Of a stretch of DNA of 64,000 nucleotides, positions 8,589 to 18,200 are shown in pieces. Both the position numbers and the translations under genes were made by a program. Location: positions 1-64,000 of the forward strand of contig JAUILQ010000007.1 in NCBI GenBank assembly GCA_030433005.1, in the 5' to 3' direction. The DNA is from Alphaproteobacteria bacterium (GTDB lineage: Bacteria; Pseudomonadota; Alphaproteobacteria; Kiloniellales; DSM-21159). Positions within the stretch are counted from its first letter, which is position 1; each line of letters opens with the position of its first letter. Below the pieces are notes generated by a model that was not told the DNA's origin, searched no databases, and was given only the letters and a program-made list of their open reading frames with translations.

Positions 8589-9383
8589 ATGAGCGAAGAC
8601 TTCGAAACCATCGCCCTGGAGACCGACGCGCGCGGCGTCGCGACCCTGACCCTGGCGCGGCCCGAGGTGCACAACGCCTTCGACGAGACCGTCGTCGCCG
8701 AGCTGCAGCGCGCCGCCGAGGCGCTGGCCGCCGATGCCGCCGTCCGCGTCGTCGTGCTGACCGGCCAGGGCCGCTCTTTCTCGGCCGGCGGCGACATCCG
8801 CTGGTTCCGCCGCCAGGTCGCGGCAAGCCGGGACGAGCGCGTCGCCGGCAGCGCCGCGCTCGGCGCCATGCTGCGCGCGCTCGACGAACTGCCGCAGCCG
8901 CTGGTCGGGCGGATCAACGGCGGCGCCTACGGCGGCGGCACCGGCCTGGTCTCGGTCTGCGACCTCGCGCTCGGCGTCGAGGGCGCCGCCTTCGGCCTGA
9001 CCGAGGTCCGCCTCGGGCTGATCCCGGCGAACATCTCGCCCTTCGTCGTGCGCCGCATCGGCCAGGCCGCGGCGCGCCGGGTCATGCTCTCGGGCCGCCG
9101 CTTCGACGCGGCCGAGGCCGTCGCGCTCGGCCTGCTCGACCGTGCCGTGCCGGCCGAGGCGCTCGACGCCGCGGTCGAGGCCGAGCTCGCCGCGCTGCTG
9201 CAGGCCGCCCCCGGCGCCGCCGCCGCGACCAAGCGCCTGATCCGCTTCGTCGATGGACATTCCCTCGACGACAGCCTCGCCTACACCGCCGAGGCCCTGG
9301 CCGACGCCTGGGAGAGCGCCGAGGGCCGGGAGGGCATCGCCGCCTTCCTGGAGAAGCGGAGGCCGGCGTGGCGCGCGGAGTGA
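8589..9383 (+). CDS. Enoyl-CoA hydratase (methylglutaconyl- or isohexenylglutaconyl-CoA hydratase-like)
   Basis: Crotonase-superfamily hydratase of 264 residues, starting six bases after the beta subunit stop. The oxyanion-hole motifs are present at GRSFSAGGDIRWF and INGGAYGGGTGLVSVCD; TEVRLGLIPANISPFVVRRIG carries the Glu expected for hydration and resembles LiuC/AtuE proteins acting after the carboxylase. It would hydrate the carboxylated enoyl-CoA. Position between the two carboxylase subunits is the arrangement seen in liu and atu clusters. Confidence 0.9.
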   Translation: MSEDFETIALETDARGVATLTLARPEVHNAFDETVVAELQRAAEALAADAAVRVVVLTGQGRSFSAGGDIRWFRRQVAASRDERVAGSAALGAMLRALDELPQPLVGRINGGAYGGGTGLVSVCDLALGVEGAAFGLTEVRLGLIPANISPFVVRRIGQAAARRVMLSGRRFDAAEAVALGLLDRAVPAEALDAAVEAELAALLQAAPGAAAATKRLIRFVDGHSLDDSLAYTAEALADAWESAEGREGIAAFLEKRRPAWRAE

Positions 9384-9428
9384 GACGGATCTCGCCCGCT
9401 CGAAGGGTCGGCGCGCCCGTCGCTTCGT

Positions 9429-9507
9429 GGTTCGACAAGCTCACCATGAAGCGACCCGGAAGCTCGCGCGAAGTTCGGGTCACGCTTCATGGTGAGCTTG
9501 TCGAACC
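9429..9507. repeat. Palindromic intergenic element, family A
   Basis: Left arm 9429-9453 begins GGTTCGACAAGCTCACCATG and is perfectly complementary over 25 bases to the right arm 9483-9507. The loop itself contains a smaller nearly complementary pair (GACCCGGA and TTCGGGTC). Inserted inside the carboxylase operon between the hydratase and alpha subunit genes; related to 998-1109. Confidence 0.85.
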
Positions 9508-9558
9508 ATGCAAGCGTGAGGGAGCACCGGCTCTCCCGACGCGCCGGGCGCGGCAGCC

Positions 9559-11628
9559 ATGACCGGCCTGCCGTCCTGCGTGCTGATCGCCAACCGCGGC
9601 GAGATCGCGATCCGGGTCGCGCGGACCTGCCGGGCGCTCGGCATCCGCTCGGTCGCGGTGCACTCGGCGGTCGACGCCGGCGCGCCCCACGTCCGCGCCT
9701 GCGACGCCGCCGTGGCGCTGGGCGGCGCCGAGCCCGCCGCTGGCTACCTCGACGGCGCGCAGCTGATCGAGGCGGCGCGGCGCGCCGGCGCCGAGGCGAT
9801 CCATCCCGGCTACGGCTTCCTTGCCGAGAACGCCGGCTTCGCCGAGGCCTGCGCGGCGGCCGGCCTTAGCTTCGTCGGGCCCTCGCCGGCGGCGATCCGC
9901 GCCATGGGCGACAAGATCGCCGCGCGCCGCCTCGCCGCCGAGGCCGGCGTGCCCGTGGTGCCCGGGGTCGAGGAAGAAGCGGGCGGCGACGACGCGGCGC
10001 TGGCGGCGGCCGCGGCCGACCTCGGCCTGCCGCTGCTGGTCAAGGCCAGCGCCGGCGGCGGCGGGCGCGGCCTGCGCGTCGTCGAGCGGCAGGAGGCGCT
10101 GGCCGGCGCGATCGCCGAGGCGCGGCGCGAGGCGCAGGCCGCCTTCGGCGACGGCCGGCTGCTGGTCGAGCGCTACGTCGCGGCGCCCCGCCACGTCGAG
10201 GTCCAGGTCTTCGGCGACCGCCACGGCAACCTCGTGCATCTCTTCGAGCGCGACTGCTCGGTGCAGCGCCGCCACCAGAAGCTGCTCGAGGAGGCGCCGG
10301 CGCCGGGCCTGTCGGAGACGACCCGGCGCGCCCTGCACGAGGCGGCGCTGACCCTGGCGCGCGCCATCGGCTACGACAACGCCGGCACGGTCGAGTTCGT
10401 GCTCGACGCGGAGAGCGGCGCCTTCTTCTTCCTGGAGATGAACACCCGCCTGCAGGTCGAGCACCCGGTCACCGAGGCGATCCTCTCGGCGGCGGCTCCC
10501 GGCGGCCTCGACCTGGTCGCGTGGCAGCTGCGCGTCGCCGCCGGCCAGCCGCTGCCGCTGACCCAGGAGCAGCTGCGGCCGAGCGGCTGGGCGGTCGAGG
10601 CGCGGCTCAACGCCGAGGATCCGGCCGACGATCACCGCCCGCAGACCGGGCGTCTCGCCGGCGTCGCCTGGCCCGAGGGGCCGGGCCTGCGCGTCGAGGC
10701 CGGCGTCGCGGCCGGCCAGGCGGTGACGCCCCACTACGACTCGCTGCTCGCCAAGCTGGTCGCCTGGGGCCCCGACCGCGCGACCGCGCTGGCCCGCCTC
10801 GGCGCCGCGCTGGAGGAGACGGCGCTGTCGGGCATCGCGACCAACGCGGCCTTCCTCGCCGAGGTGCTGCGCACGCGGGCCTTCGCCGAGGGCCGCCCGA
10901 CCACCCACCTGCTGGCCGAGGCCTTCCCGGAGGGCTGGGCGCCCGAGCCCGCGCCGCTCGAGCCGCTCGCCGCCGCCCTGGCCGCCGCGCTGCTGCCGGA
11001 GGGGCCGGGGCAGGGCGACGCGGCCGCATCGCCCTGGCACAGCCTCTCGGGCTGGCGCCTCAACGCCGACGCCGGGGTCGCCGCCCGCCGCGCCCTGGTG
11101 CTGCGCGATCCCGAGGGCGACCGCCGGCAGTCCTGGCTGACGCTCGAGCCCGGCCGGGCCCGCCTGGAGCCGCTGCACGTCGGTGAGCCGCCCGAGGAGA
11201 CCGGGGCCCTGACCGCCGCCTACCGGCTGGAGGGCGAGCGCCTCTCGCTCGACGACGGCACGTGCCGCGCCTCCTGGCGGCTGCGGCGCGATGGCCCCGA
11301 CCTCCATCTCCACGCCGCTGGCGCCTGGCGCGGCTGGCGCCTGCTCTCGGGCCTCGAGGCTTGGCGCGCGCCGGCCGCCGCGGCCGCCGCCGGCGAGGGC
11401 GCGCTGCGCGCGCCGGGGCCCGGTCTCGTCGCCTCCGTCGAGGTCGTCGAGGGCGATACCGTCGCGGCCGGCCAGCCGCTGCTCGTGCTCGAATCGATGA
11501 AGCTCTTCCAGACCTTGCGCGCGAGCCTCGCCGGCCGCGTCGCCGCCGTCGCCTGCCGTCCCGGCCAGCCGGTCGCCGCCGGCGACCTGCTGATCGAGAT
11601 CGCGGCGGAGGAGGCGCCGGACGCATGA
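9559..11628 (+). CDS. Acyl-CoA carboxylase alpha subunit (biotin carboxylase plus biotin carrier)
   Basis: Biotin-dependent carboxylase subunit of 689 residues. The N-terminal biotin carboxylase begins LIANRGEIAIRV (residues about 9-20), with the ATP-grasp glycine loop KASAGGGGRGLRVV, RDCSVQRRHQKLLEEAP, and the catalytic region FLEMNTRLQVEHPVTE near 300. Residues about 470-600 are the poorly conserved connecting (BT-like) region, and the C-terminal biotinyl domain holds the acceptor Lys in LVLESMKLFQTL. ESMK replaces the more usual AMKM, as in MCC/GCC alpha chains. It partners the beta subunit at 6981-8582. The ATG at 9559 follows the family A palindrome by about 50 bases; no strong ribosome-binding site is obvious. 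Confidence 0.93.
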   Translation: MTGLPSCVLIANRGEIAIRVARTCRALGIRSVAVHSAVDAGAPHVRACDAAVALGGAEPAAGYLDGAQLIEAARRAGAEAIHPGYGFLAENAGFAEACAAAGLSFVGPSPAAIRAMGDKIAARRLAAEAGVPVVPGVEEEAGGDDAALAAAAADLGLPLLVKASAGGGGRGLRVVERQEALAGAIAEARREAQAAFGDGRLLVERYVAAPRHVEVQVFGDRHGNLVHLFERDCSVQRRHQKLLEEAPAPGLSETTRRALHEAALTLARAIGYDNAGTVEFVLDAESGAFFFLEMNTRLQVEHPVTEAILSAAAPGGLDLVAWQLRVAAGQPLPLTQEQLRPSGWAVEARLNAEDPADDHRPQTGRLAGVAWPEGPGLRVEAGVAAGQAVTPHYDSLLAKLVAWGPDRATALARLGAALEETALSGIATNAAFLAEVLRTRAFAEGRPTTHLLAEAFPEGWAPEPAPLEPLAAALAAALLPEGPGQGDAAASPWHSLSGWRLNADAGVAARRALVLRDPEGDRRQSWLTLEPGRARLEPLHVGEPPEETGALTAAYRLEGERLSLDDGTCRASWRLRRDGPDLHLHAAGAWRGWRLLSGLEAWRAPAAAAAAGEGALRAPGPGLVASVEVVEGDTVAAGQPLLVLESMKLFQTLRASLAGRVAAVACRPGQPVAAGDLLIEIAAEEAPDA

Positions 11629-11657
11629 GCCGCAGCCTCGCCGCCGCCCGGACGGAA

Positions 11658-11788
11658 CCCTCTCCGCCCCCTTGGGGGGGGAGAGGGCAGGGAGAGGTGG
11701 GGGCTTTCTGTCCTCGCCGCCCGCGCCTGCCTTGCCGTCCGCCCCCCACCTCACCCCGACCCTCTCCCCCCCGGTGGGGCGGAGAGGG
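11658..11788. repeat. Palindromic intergenic element, family C (C/G-homopolymer rich)
   Basis: Imperfect inverted repeat: a left half (11658-11703) beginning CCCTCTCCGCCCCCTTGGGG is mirrored by 11741-11788 ending GGTGGGGCGGAGAGGG, with a loop of about 37 bases. Each half is itself partly self-complementary. Lies between the alpha subunit and the acyl-CoA dehydrogenase genes. Confidence 0.75.
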
Positions 11789-11807
11789 AGTTCTTTCGGA
11801 GCCGCCC

Positions 11808-12953
11808 ATGACCCCCTCCGTCTACGCCGACCCGACCCTGGAGGCGCTGCGCGACCAGGTGCGCCGCTTCGTCGAGAGCGAGGTCGTGCCCCACGTCGAA
11901 GAGTGGGAGGCCGCCGGCGCCGTGCCGCGCGAGGTGCTGCGCCGCATGGGCGAGCTCGGCTTCCTCGGCATCCGCTATCCCGAGCGCTTCGGCGGCTCGG
12001 GCCTCGACACCCTGGCGACCGTCGCCTTCGTCGAGGAGCTGTCGCGCTCGACCTGCGCCGGCTTCAACGTCACCGTGCTGGTCCACACGGACATGGCCTC
12101 GCCGCACCTGGCGCGCTTCGGCAGCCTCGAGCAGCAGGAACGCCACCTGGCCGAGGTCGTCGCCGGGCGCAGGATCACCGCCGTCGCGGTCACCGAGCCG
12201 GGCGGCGGCTCCGACGTCGCGGCGATCCGCACCCGCGCCGAGCGGCGCGGCAACGGCTGGCGGCTCAACGGCGCCAAGACCTTCATCACCAACGGCGCGC
12301 ACGCCGACCTCTACTTCGTCGCCGCGCGCACCGACCCCGAGGCCAAGCCCTCGCGCGGCCTCTCGATCTTCCTGGTCGAGAAGGGCACGCCCGGCTTCAC
12401 CGTCGCCCGCAGGCTCGACAAGATGGGCTGGCTCGCCTCCGACACCGCCGAGCTCGCCTTCGAGGAGGTCGAGCTGCCCGGCGACGCGCTGGTCGGCGAG
12501 GCCGGCCGCGGCTTCCACCAGGTCATGGCCAACTTCCAGAACGAGCGCATCGTGCTCGGCGCCATGGCGGTCGGCGAGAGCCTCAAGGCGATCGAGCTGA
12601 CCCTCGACTACGTGCGCCAGCGCCAGGCCTTCGGCGGCCCCTTGTGGGACAAGCAGGCGATCCGCCAGAAGCTGGCCGCGCTCGCCGCCGAGGTCGAGGC
12701 CGCCCGCCAGCTGGTCTGGCACGCCGCCTGGCTCGACGCCCACGGCCAAGACGCCGTGAAGGAGGTCTCGATGGTCAAGGCGCTGTGCGGCGAGCTGGTC
12801 AACCGCGTGCTCTACGCCTGCCAGCAGTTCCACGGCGGCTACGGCTACATGCGCGAATACCCCATCGAGCGCATGGTCCGCGACGCCCGCATCCTCTCGA
12901 TCGGCGGCGGCGCGACCGAGGTGATGCTCGAAGAGGTCGCCAAGCGGATGTGA
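11808..12953 (+). CDS. Acyl-CoA dehydrogenase (isovaleryl/citronellyl-CoA dehydrogenase-like)
   Basis: FAD enzyme of 381 residues introducing the alpha,beta double bond that precedes carboxylation. The three domains are in order: helical N-terminal (1-110), middle beta domain with AVTEPGGGSDVAAIRTRAER and GAKTFITNG, and C-terminal helical domain with QFHGGYGYMREYPIERMVRDARI. The Glu of YPIER and the GGATEVM tail are in the usual places; which residue is the base needs an alignment. The open frame runs upstream through the palindrome, so the ATG at 11808, just before the first helix, is preferred. Last gene of the carboxylase operon. Confidence 0.92.
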   Translation: MTPSVYADPTLEALRDQVRRFVESEVVPHVEEWEAAGAVPREVLRRMGELGFLGIRYPERFGGSGLDTLATVAFVEELSRSTCAGFNVTVLVHTDMASPHLARFGSLEQQERHLAEVVAGRRITAVAVTEPGGGSDVAAIRTRAERRGNGWRLNGAKTFITNGAHADLYFVAARTDPEAKPSRGLSIFLVEKGTPGFTVARRLDKMGWLASDTAELAFEEVELPGDALVGEAGRGFHQVMANFQNERIVLGAMAVGESLKAIELTLDYVRQRQAFGGPLWDKQAIRQKLAALAAEVEAARQLVWHAAWLDAHGQDAVKEVSMVKALCGELVNRVLYACQQFHGGYGYMREYPIERMVRDARILSIGGGATEVMLEEVAKRM

Positions 12954-12974
12954 GGCCCGCGTTCGCGCCCCAGC

Positions 12975-13084
12975 CGTCATCCCTGCGAAAGCAGGGATCC
13001 AGAGACGAGCGCCGTCCGCGCGAACGGTCGCGGGTCAGTCCTCGTGGTTTCTTTCTCTGGATCCCTGCTTTCGCAGGGATGACG
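12975..13084. repeat. Palindromic intergenic element, family B
   Basis: Arms of about 31 bases (12975-13005 and 13054-13084) are reverse complements and nearly identical to the element at 5299-5407; the loop sequence differs. Sits between the convergent acyl-CoA dehydrogenase and aminotransferase genes. Confidence 0.85.
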
Positions 13085-13160
13085 GAACAGGGGCTAACGG
13101 CCCGGCGCCGTGCGTCCGGTTCCCGCGTCTGCCAGGGACGCCGAAGGCAGGGGGCTGCCG

Positions 13161-14378
13161 CTATGTGATCTGCACCGCCGCCGCCAGCCGCTTCACCCCC
13201 TCGGCCAGCCGCGCCTCGTCGTTCAGCGTGAAGTTGAGGCGGATGGCGCGGCGGTCGCGGCCCTCGGGGTCGAAGACGCTGCCCGGCGCGACGCAGACCT
13301 TGTGCTCCAGCGCCGCGGCGAGCAGGCGGTCGGTGTCGAGCGCCGGGTCCTTGGCCACGGCCCAGACGAACATGCCGCCGACCGGGACCTCCCAGCCGAA
13401 GCGGTCGGCGAGGTGTTCGCTGAGCGCCGCGCAGAGCGCGTCGCGGCGGCGGCGGTAGGTCTCCAGGATTCCCGGCAGGATGCGCCGGTCGAGGCCGTCT
13501 TCCAGGGCGTCGAGGGCGACGCGCTGGCTGAGGCCGCCGGTGCACATGTCGCTGCCCTGCTTGGCCAGGGTCAGGGCGCGGATCATCTCCGGCGCGGCGA
13601 TCACCCAGCCGACGCGCAGGCCGGGGGCGACCTCCTTGGACAGCGTGCCGAGGTAGAGCACCGGGCCGTCGTAGGGCTCCGGCGCCGGCTCGCCCGCGCG
13701 CTCGGCCGCCAGCTCGATCAGGCGCGGCAGCGGCTCGCCGTCGTAGTAGAGCGCGCCGTAGGGGTCGTCCTCGAGCAGCCAGGTGCCGGTCGCCTCGGCC
13801 GCCTCGACCAGGGCGCGGCGGGTGCCGCTGCCGACCAGACGGCCCGTCGGGTTGGAGAAGTTCGGCACGGCGTAGGCGAACTGCGCGCCGGCCAGCGCGG
13901 CCTCGGCGTCGAAGGCGTTGGCATCCGGGCGGAAGGGGCGGTAGCGGGGTGAGCGCGGCCGCCAGGCGTCGAGCGCGCCGAGGTAGGTCGGCGCCTGCGC
14001 GGCGATCAGGCCGCCGGGGTCGAGCAGCGCCTTGCCGACCAGGTCGAGGCCCTGCATGCCGCCGGAGACGATCAGCACGTTGTCGCGGGTCAGGCGCAGC
14101 GCCTCGGTCGAATAGCGCCGGGCGATGCGGTCGCGGAGGGCCGGCAGGCCCTCGATCGGCGGGTAGGCGAGCGCGTCGCCCGGGTGCTCGGCGACCGCCT
14201 TGCGGGCCAGCTCGGCCAGCTCCGGCACCGGGAAGGTCGCCGGCTCCGGCAGGCCGCCGGCGAGGTTGATCAGGTCGGGGATCGCGCCGGCCGAGAGGAA
14301 CAGGCGCGTCACCTCGTTGGTCTCGCCGAGCCAGGCGGCGAAGGGGCGGCGCGGGGCGGGACTCGTCTCGGAAGGCAT
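13161..14378 (-). CDS. PLP-dependent class I/II aminotransferase (2-aminoadipate/LysN-like)
   Basis: Fold-type I aminotransferase of 405 residues. Visible landmarks are NLAGGLPEPATFP near the N-terminus, VSGGMQGLDLV, the substrate/PLP loop VPNFSNPTGRLVG, LLEDDPYGALYYDG with the Asp contacting PLP, and YLGTLSKEVAPGLRVGW with the Schiff-base Lys. NLAGG at the start and the EDDPYG block resemble 2-aminoadipate aminotransferases and the aminotransferase half of MocR regulators, but there is no GntR domain. The ATG at 14378 is preferred over an upstream start that only adds low-complexity sequence. Substrate not assignable. Confidence 0.88.
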   Translation of the reverse strand: MPSETSPAPRRPFAAWLGETNEVTRLFLSAGAIPDLINLAGGLPEPATFPVPELAELARKAVAEHPGDALAYPPIEGLPALRDRIARRYSTEALRLTRDNVLIVSGGMQGLDLVGKALLDPGGLIAAQAPTYLGALDAWRPRSPRYRPFRPDANAFDAEAALAGAQFAYAVPNFSNPTGRLVGSGTRRALVEAAEATGTWLLEDDPYGALYYDGEPLPRLIELAAERAGEPAPEPYDGPVLYLGTLSKEVAPGLRVGWVIAAPEMIRALTLAKQGSDMCTGGLSQRVALDALEDGLDRRILPGILETYRRRRDALCAALSEHLADRFGWEVPVGGMFVWAVAKDPALDTDRLLAAALEHKVCVAPGSVFDPEGRDRRAIRLNFTLNDEARLAEGVKRLAAAVQIT

Positions 14379-14469
14379 GGCGGCTCGCAGGCGACAGGGA
14401 TGGTGGTGACGGGCCCCCGTTAGAGCCGCTCGGGCCGTCCCGGCGCAAGGGCGCAGGCTTCGCAAGGCC

Positions 14470-14513
14470 CCGAACGAGAAGCGGCGCGCGCCCCGCCCGG
14501 GGACGCGCGCCGC
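14470..14513 (-). terminator. Rho-independent-like terminator after the glycine-zipper gene
   Basis: On the minus strand GCGGCGCGCGTCCCC pairs with a nearly perfect complement (hairpin 14481-14513) and is followed by TTCTCGTTCG, a short T-rich tract. It lies about 40 bases past the stop of the minus-strand gene at 14554. Confidence 0.5.
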
Positions 14514-14553
14514 AGGTCTCGGAACGCCGGCCGGGGGCCGGCGCCAGGCCGTC

Positions 14554-15111
14554 TTACGCGGTCTGGACCTGCCAGGTGCCGTCGGCCTGGCGGCAGGCCG
14601 TGCCGTCCTGGGTGACCGTGCGCTCCGGCGTGCGCACCGTCTCGGTGAAGGTCTTACAAGTCCGGCCGTTGGCCGTGTAGACGCTGTTGACCGTGGTCAT
14701 GCCGCTGGCGTTGCTCTGCGGGTCGCTCCAGCTCGTCGACTGGCCCGGGCCGAGGGTGTTCAGCGCGCTGACGTTGTTCTCGGCGTGGCGTTCGGCGTTG
14801 TCCGAGGTCATGAACTCGCTGAGCGCGCCGCCGGCGATGCCGCCGAGGATGGTGCTGGCGGCGATCCAGCCCGGATGGGCGCCCGCGAGGCCGGCGACCA
14901 CGCCGCCGATCGCGGCGCCGCCGAGCGCGCCGCCCTGGGCCTCGGTCGAGACGCCGGTGCGCTCCTCGACCGACTGGCAGCCGGCCAGCGGCGCGGCGGC
15001 GAGGCCGACCACGGCGGCGACGGCGAGCGCGCTGCGCAGCGGCGCACGACGGGGCGCGCGGCGCGGCGTGAGGGCGGCGGTATCCTGGGTGGCGAGGGCA
15101 GGGGTCGTCAT
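14554..15111 (-). CDS. Glycine-zipper outer-membrane lipoprotein (17 kDa surface antigen-like)
   Basis: A 185-residue envelope protein. After a long basic N-terminus, SALAVAAVVGLAAAPLAGC forms a lipoprotein signal with lipobox LAGC. Residues about 58-105 are glycine-zipper repeats (GGALGGAAIGGVVAGLAG and STILGGIAGGALSEF) that insert in or lie along a membrane. The C-terminal part with SVYTANGRTCKTFTETV and QDGTACRQADGTWQV resembles the RT0821/Lpp0805 surface-protein domain. Start uncertain: the signal peptide is unusually far (about 25 residues) from the annotated ATG at 15111, so a later start is possible. No operon partner is evident. Confidence 0.8.
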   Translation of the reverse strand: MTTPALATQDTAALTPRRAPRRAPLRSALAVAAVVGLAAAPLAGCQSVEERTGVSTEAQGGALGGAAIGGVVAGLAGAHPGWIAASTILGGIAGGALSEFMTSDNAERHAENNVSALNTLGPGQSTSWSDPQSNASGMTTVNSVYTANGRTCKTFTETVRTPERTVTQDGTACRQADGTWQVQTA

Positions 15112-15221
15112 CTCGTCTTCCTCCTGGCTGGGTCGGGCCGGCGGCTTCCCGGGGGGCGGGACAGGCCGGCCCGTCGGATCGCGGGAGGAAACGTGCGGCG
15201 CGGCGCTTCGTTCCGGCGGCG

Positions 15222-18200
15222 CTACTCGGCCGGCTGCCGCACCGCCGGCGCCCCGGCCCCGGCATCGCCGCGGCGCGCCCGGCCGCGGTCGCGGGCCAGC
15301 AGGCTGTAGGCGGTCGGCACGACGAACAGCGTCAGCAGGGTGCCCAGGGTCATGCCGCCGACGATGACCCAGCCGATGTCCTGGCGCGCCGCCGCGCCGG
15401 CGCCGCTGGCGACGGCCAGCGGCACGGCACCCGAGACCATCGCGCCGGTGGTCATCAGGATCGGCCTCAGGCGCAGCGCCGAGGCCTCGACCACGGCCTC
15501 GCGCAGCGGCCGGCCCTGGTCCTGCAGGCGGTTGGCGAACTGCACGATCAGGATGCCGTGCTTGGAGATCAGGCCGATCAGCGTGACCAGGCCGATCTGG
15601 CTGTAAATGTTGAGCGTGCTGCCGGTTAGCTCGAGCGCGAGCAGCGCGCCGGTCATCGACAGCGGCACGGTCAGCATGATGATCAGCGGGTCGACGAAGG
15701 ATTCGAACTGCGCGGCGAGCACCAGGAAGATGAAGCCGAGCGCCAGCACGAAGACGAAGACCAGGCTGGCGCCGGCATCCTTGAACTCCCTCGATTCGCC
15801 GGCGTAGTCGAAGCGCACGTCGGCCGGCAGCGCCCGGTCGGCAGCGGCCTCCAGGGCGGCGAGGCCCTCGCCCAGCGAGTAGCCCGGCGCGATGTTGCCG
15901 GTGATGGTGGCGGCGCGGAACTGGTTGAAGCGGTTGAGCTCCTTGGGCGCCACGGTCTCGCGCACCGTGACCAGGTTGGACAGCTGGATCATCGCGCCGT
16001 CGTGGCCGCGCACGTAGATCTCGTCGAGGTCGCCCGGCGTGCGCCGGTCCTCGGCCTCGACCTGGACGATGACGTCGTACTGCTCGCCGTTGCGGTTGAA
16101 GCGGGTGACCTGGCGGCCGCCGAGCAGCGTCTCCAGGGTGCGCCCGACTGCGAGCACGCCGGCGCCGGTGTCGGCGACCCGCTCGCGGTCGACCTCGACG
16201 TCGATCTGCGGCTTGTTGAGGCGCAGGTCGCTGTCGAGGTTGATCAGCGCCGGCTCGGCCTCGACCTCGCGCAGCAGGGTCGCGACGTAGCCGTCGAGCG
16301 CGGCGTAGCTGTCCGAGGTCTGCAGCACGAACTCGACCGGCTTGCTGCGCGCGCTCTGGCCGAAGGAGCCGGGATTGTTGGCGAAGGCGCGCACGCCGGC
16401 GACCCGCGAGATCTTCGGCTGCAGCTCGCCGACGATCTCCATCTGGGTGCGCTCGCGCTCCTCCCAGGGAGTCAGCTGCGAGAAGGAGATCAGCTCGGTG
16501 ACCGCACGCGATCCGACGATGACGAAGTAGTGCCGGACCTCAGGGATGTCGGCGAGCAGCGCCTCGAACTCCTCGGCGTAGCGCGCGGTGAAGTCGACGG
16601 TCGAGCCCTCGGGCGCGTTGCCGGCGGTGAACAGCACGCCGCGGTCCTCGATCGGTGCCAGCTCCGACTTCAGGCCGACGAACAGGAAGTAGCTGGCGCC
16701 GGCGACCAGCAGCGCGACCAGGACGACCAGCGGGCGCACGCGCAGCGTCGCCTCCAGCGCCCGGCGGTAGCCGCGGTTGAGCGCCTGGAGGCCGCGCTCC
16801 AGCGTGTTGTAGAAGGCGCCGTGGCTCTCGTGCTCGCGCAGCAGCCGCGAGCACATCATCGGCGACAGGGTCAGCGCGACGAAGCCCGAGACCAGCACGG
16901 CGCCGGCCAGGGTCAGGGCGAACTCGGCGAACAGCGTGCCGGTGCGTCCCGGGGCGAAGGCGACCGGCGCGTAGACCGCGGCCAGGGTCAGGGTCATGGC
17001 GACCACCGCGCCGGAGATCTCGGTGATGCCGACGATCGCGGCGCGCAGCGGCTTCGTGCCCTCCTCGATGTGGCGGTGGATGTTCTCCAGCACGACGATG
17101 GCGTCGTCGACGACCAGGCCGATCGCCAGGACCATGGCGAGCAGCGTCAGGGTGTTGATCGAGAAGCCGAGCAGGTCCATCAGCGCGAAGGCGCCGACCA
17201 GCGAGACCGGGATGGTGACCAGCGGGATCAGGGTCGCGCGCACCGTGCGCAGGAACAGGAAGATCACGATCACGACCAGCGCGACGGCCTCGGCGATGGT
17301 CGTGTAGACCGCCTCGATCGAGCGGTCGATGAACACCGACTTGTCGTAGGCGATCTCGGCGCTCATGCCCTCGGGCAGGTCGGCGGCGAGCACCGGCATG
17401 ACCTCGCGCATGGCGCTCGAGACGTCGAGCGGGTTGGCGGTCGCCTGCTTGACGATGCCCAGGATCACCGAGTTGTCGCCGTTGAAGCGGGTGACCCGGC
17501 GCTCGTCCTCCGGGCCGACCTCGACGCGCGCCATCTCGCTGAGCCGCACGGGGAAGCCGTCGGCGTCCTTGACGATGATGCGCTCGAACTGCTCGGGCGT
17601 GATCAGGCCGGTGCGCGACAGCACGGTGAACTCGCGGTCCAGGCTCTCGATGCGCCCCGAGGGCACCTCGACGTTCTGCTGGCGCAGCGCGTCCTCGACG
17701 TCCTGCACGGTCAGCGCGTAGGCGGCCAGGCGCGCGCGGTCGAGCCAGATCCGCATGGCGTAGCGGCGCTCGCCGAAGATCCGCACCTCAGCGACGCCGG
17801 GCAGGTTCTGCAGGCGGTCGCGCACGTAGCGGTCGGCGTAGTCGGAGATCTCGATCGGGCTGTGGCGGTCGCTGGTGAAGGCGATGAACACGATCGCCTG
17901 GGCGTCGGCCTCGACCTTGGCGATGACCGGCTCCTCGACCTCGGCGGGCAGGCGCCCGCGGACCCGCGAGACGCGGTCGCGCACGTCGCTGGCGGCGACG
18001 TCGGGATCGGTGCCCAGGCGGAAGCGCACGGTGATCCGGCTCTCCTCCGGCTCGCTGCTCGAGGTCATGGTCTCGATGCCCTCGATGCCGGCGATCGAGC
18101 CCTCCAGCACCTGGGTCACCTGGCTCTCGATGATCTCGGCGCTGGCGCCCAGGTAGGCGGTGCGCACCGAGACCACCGGCTCGTCGATGTCCGGGTACTC

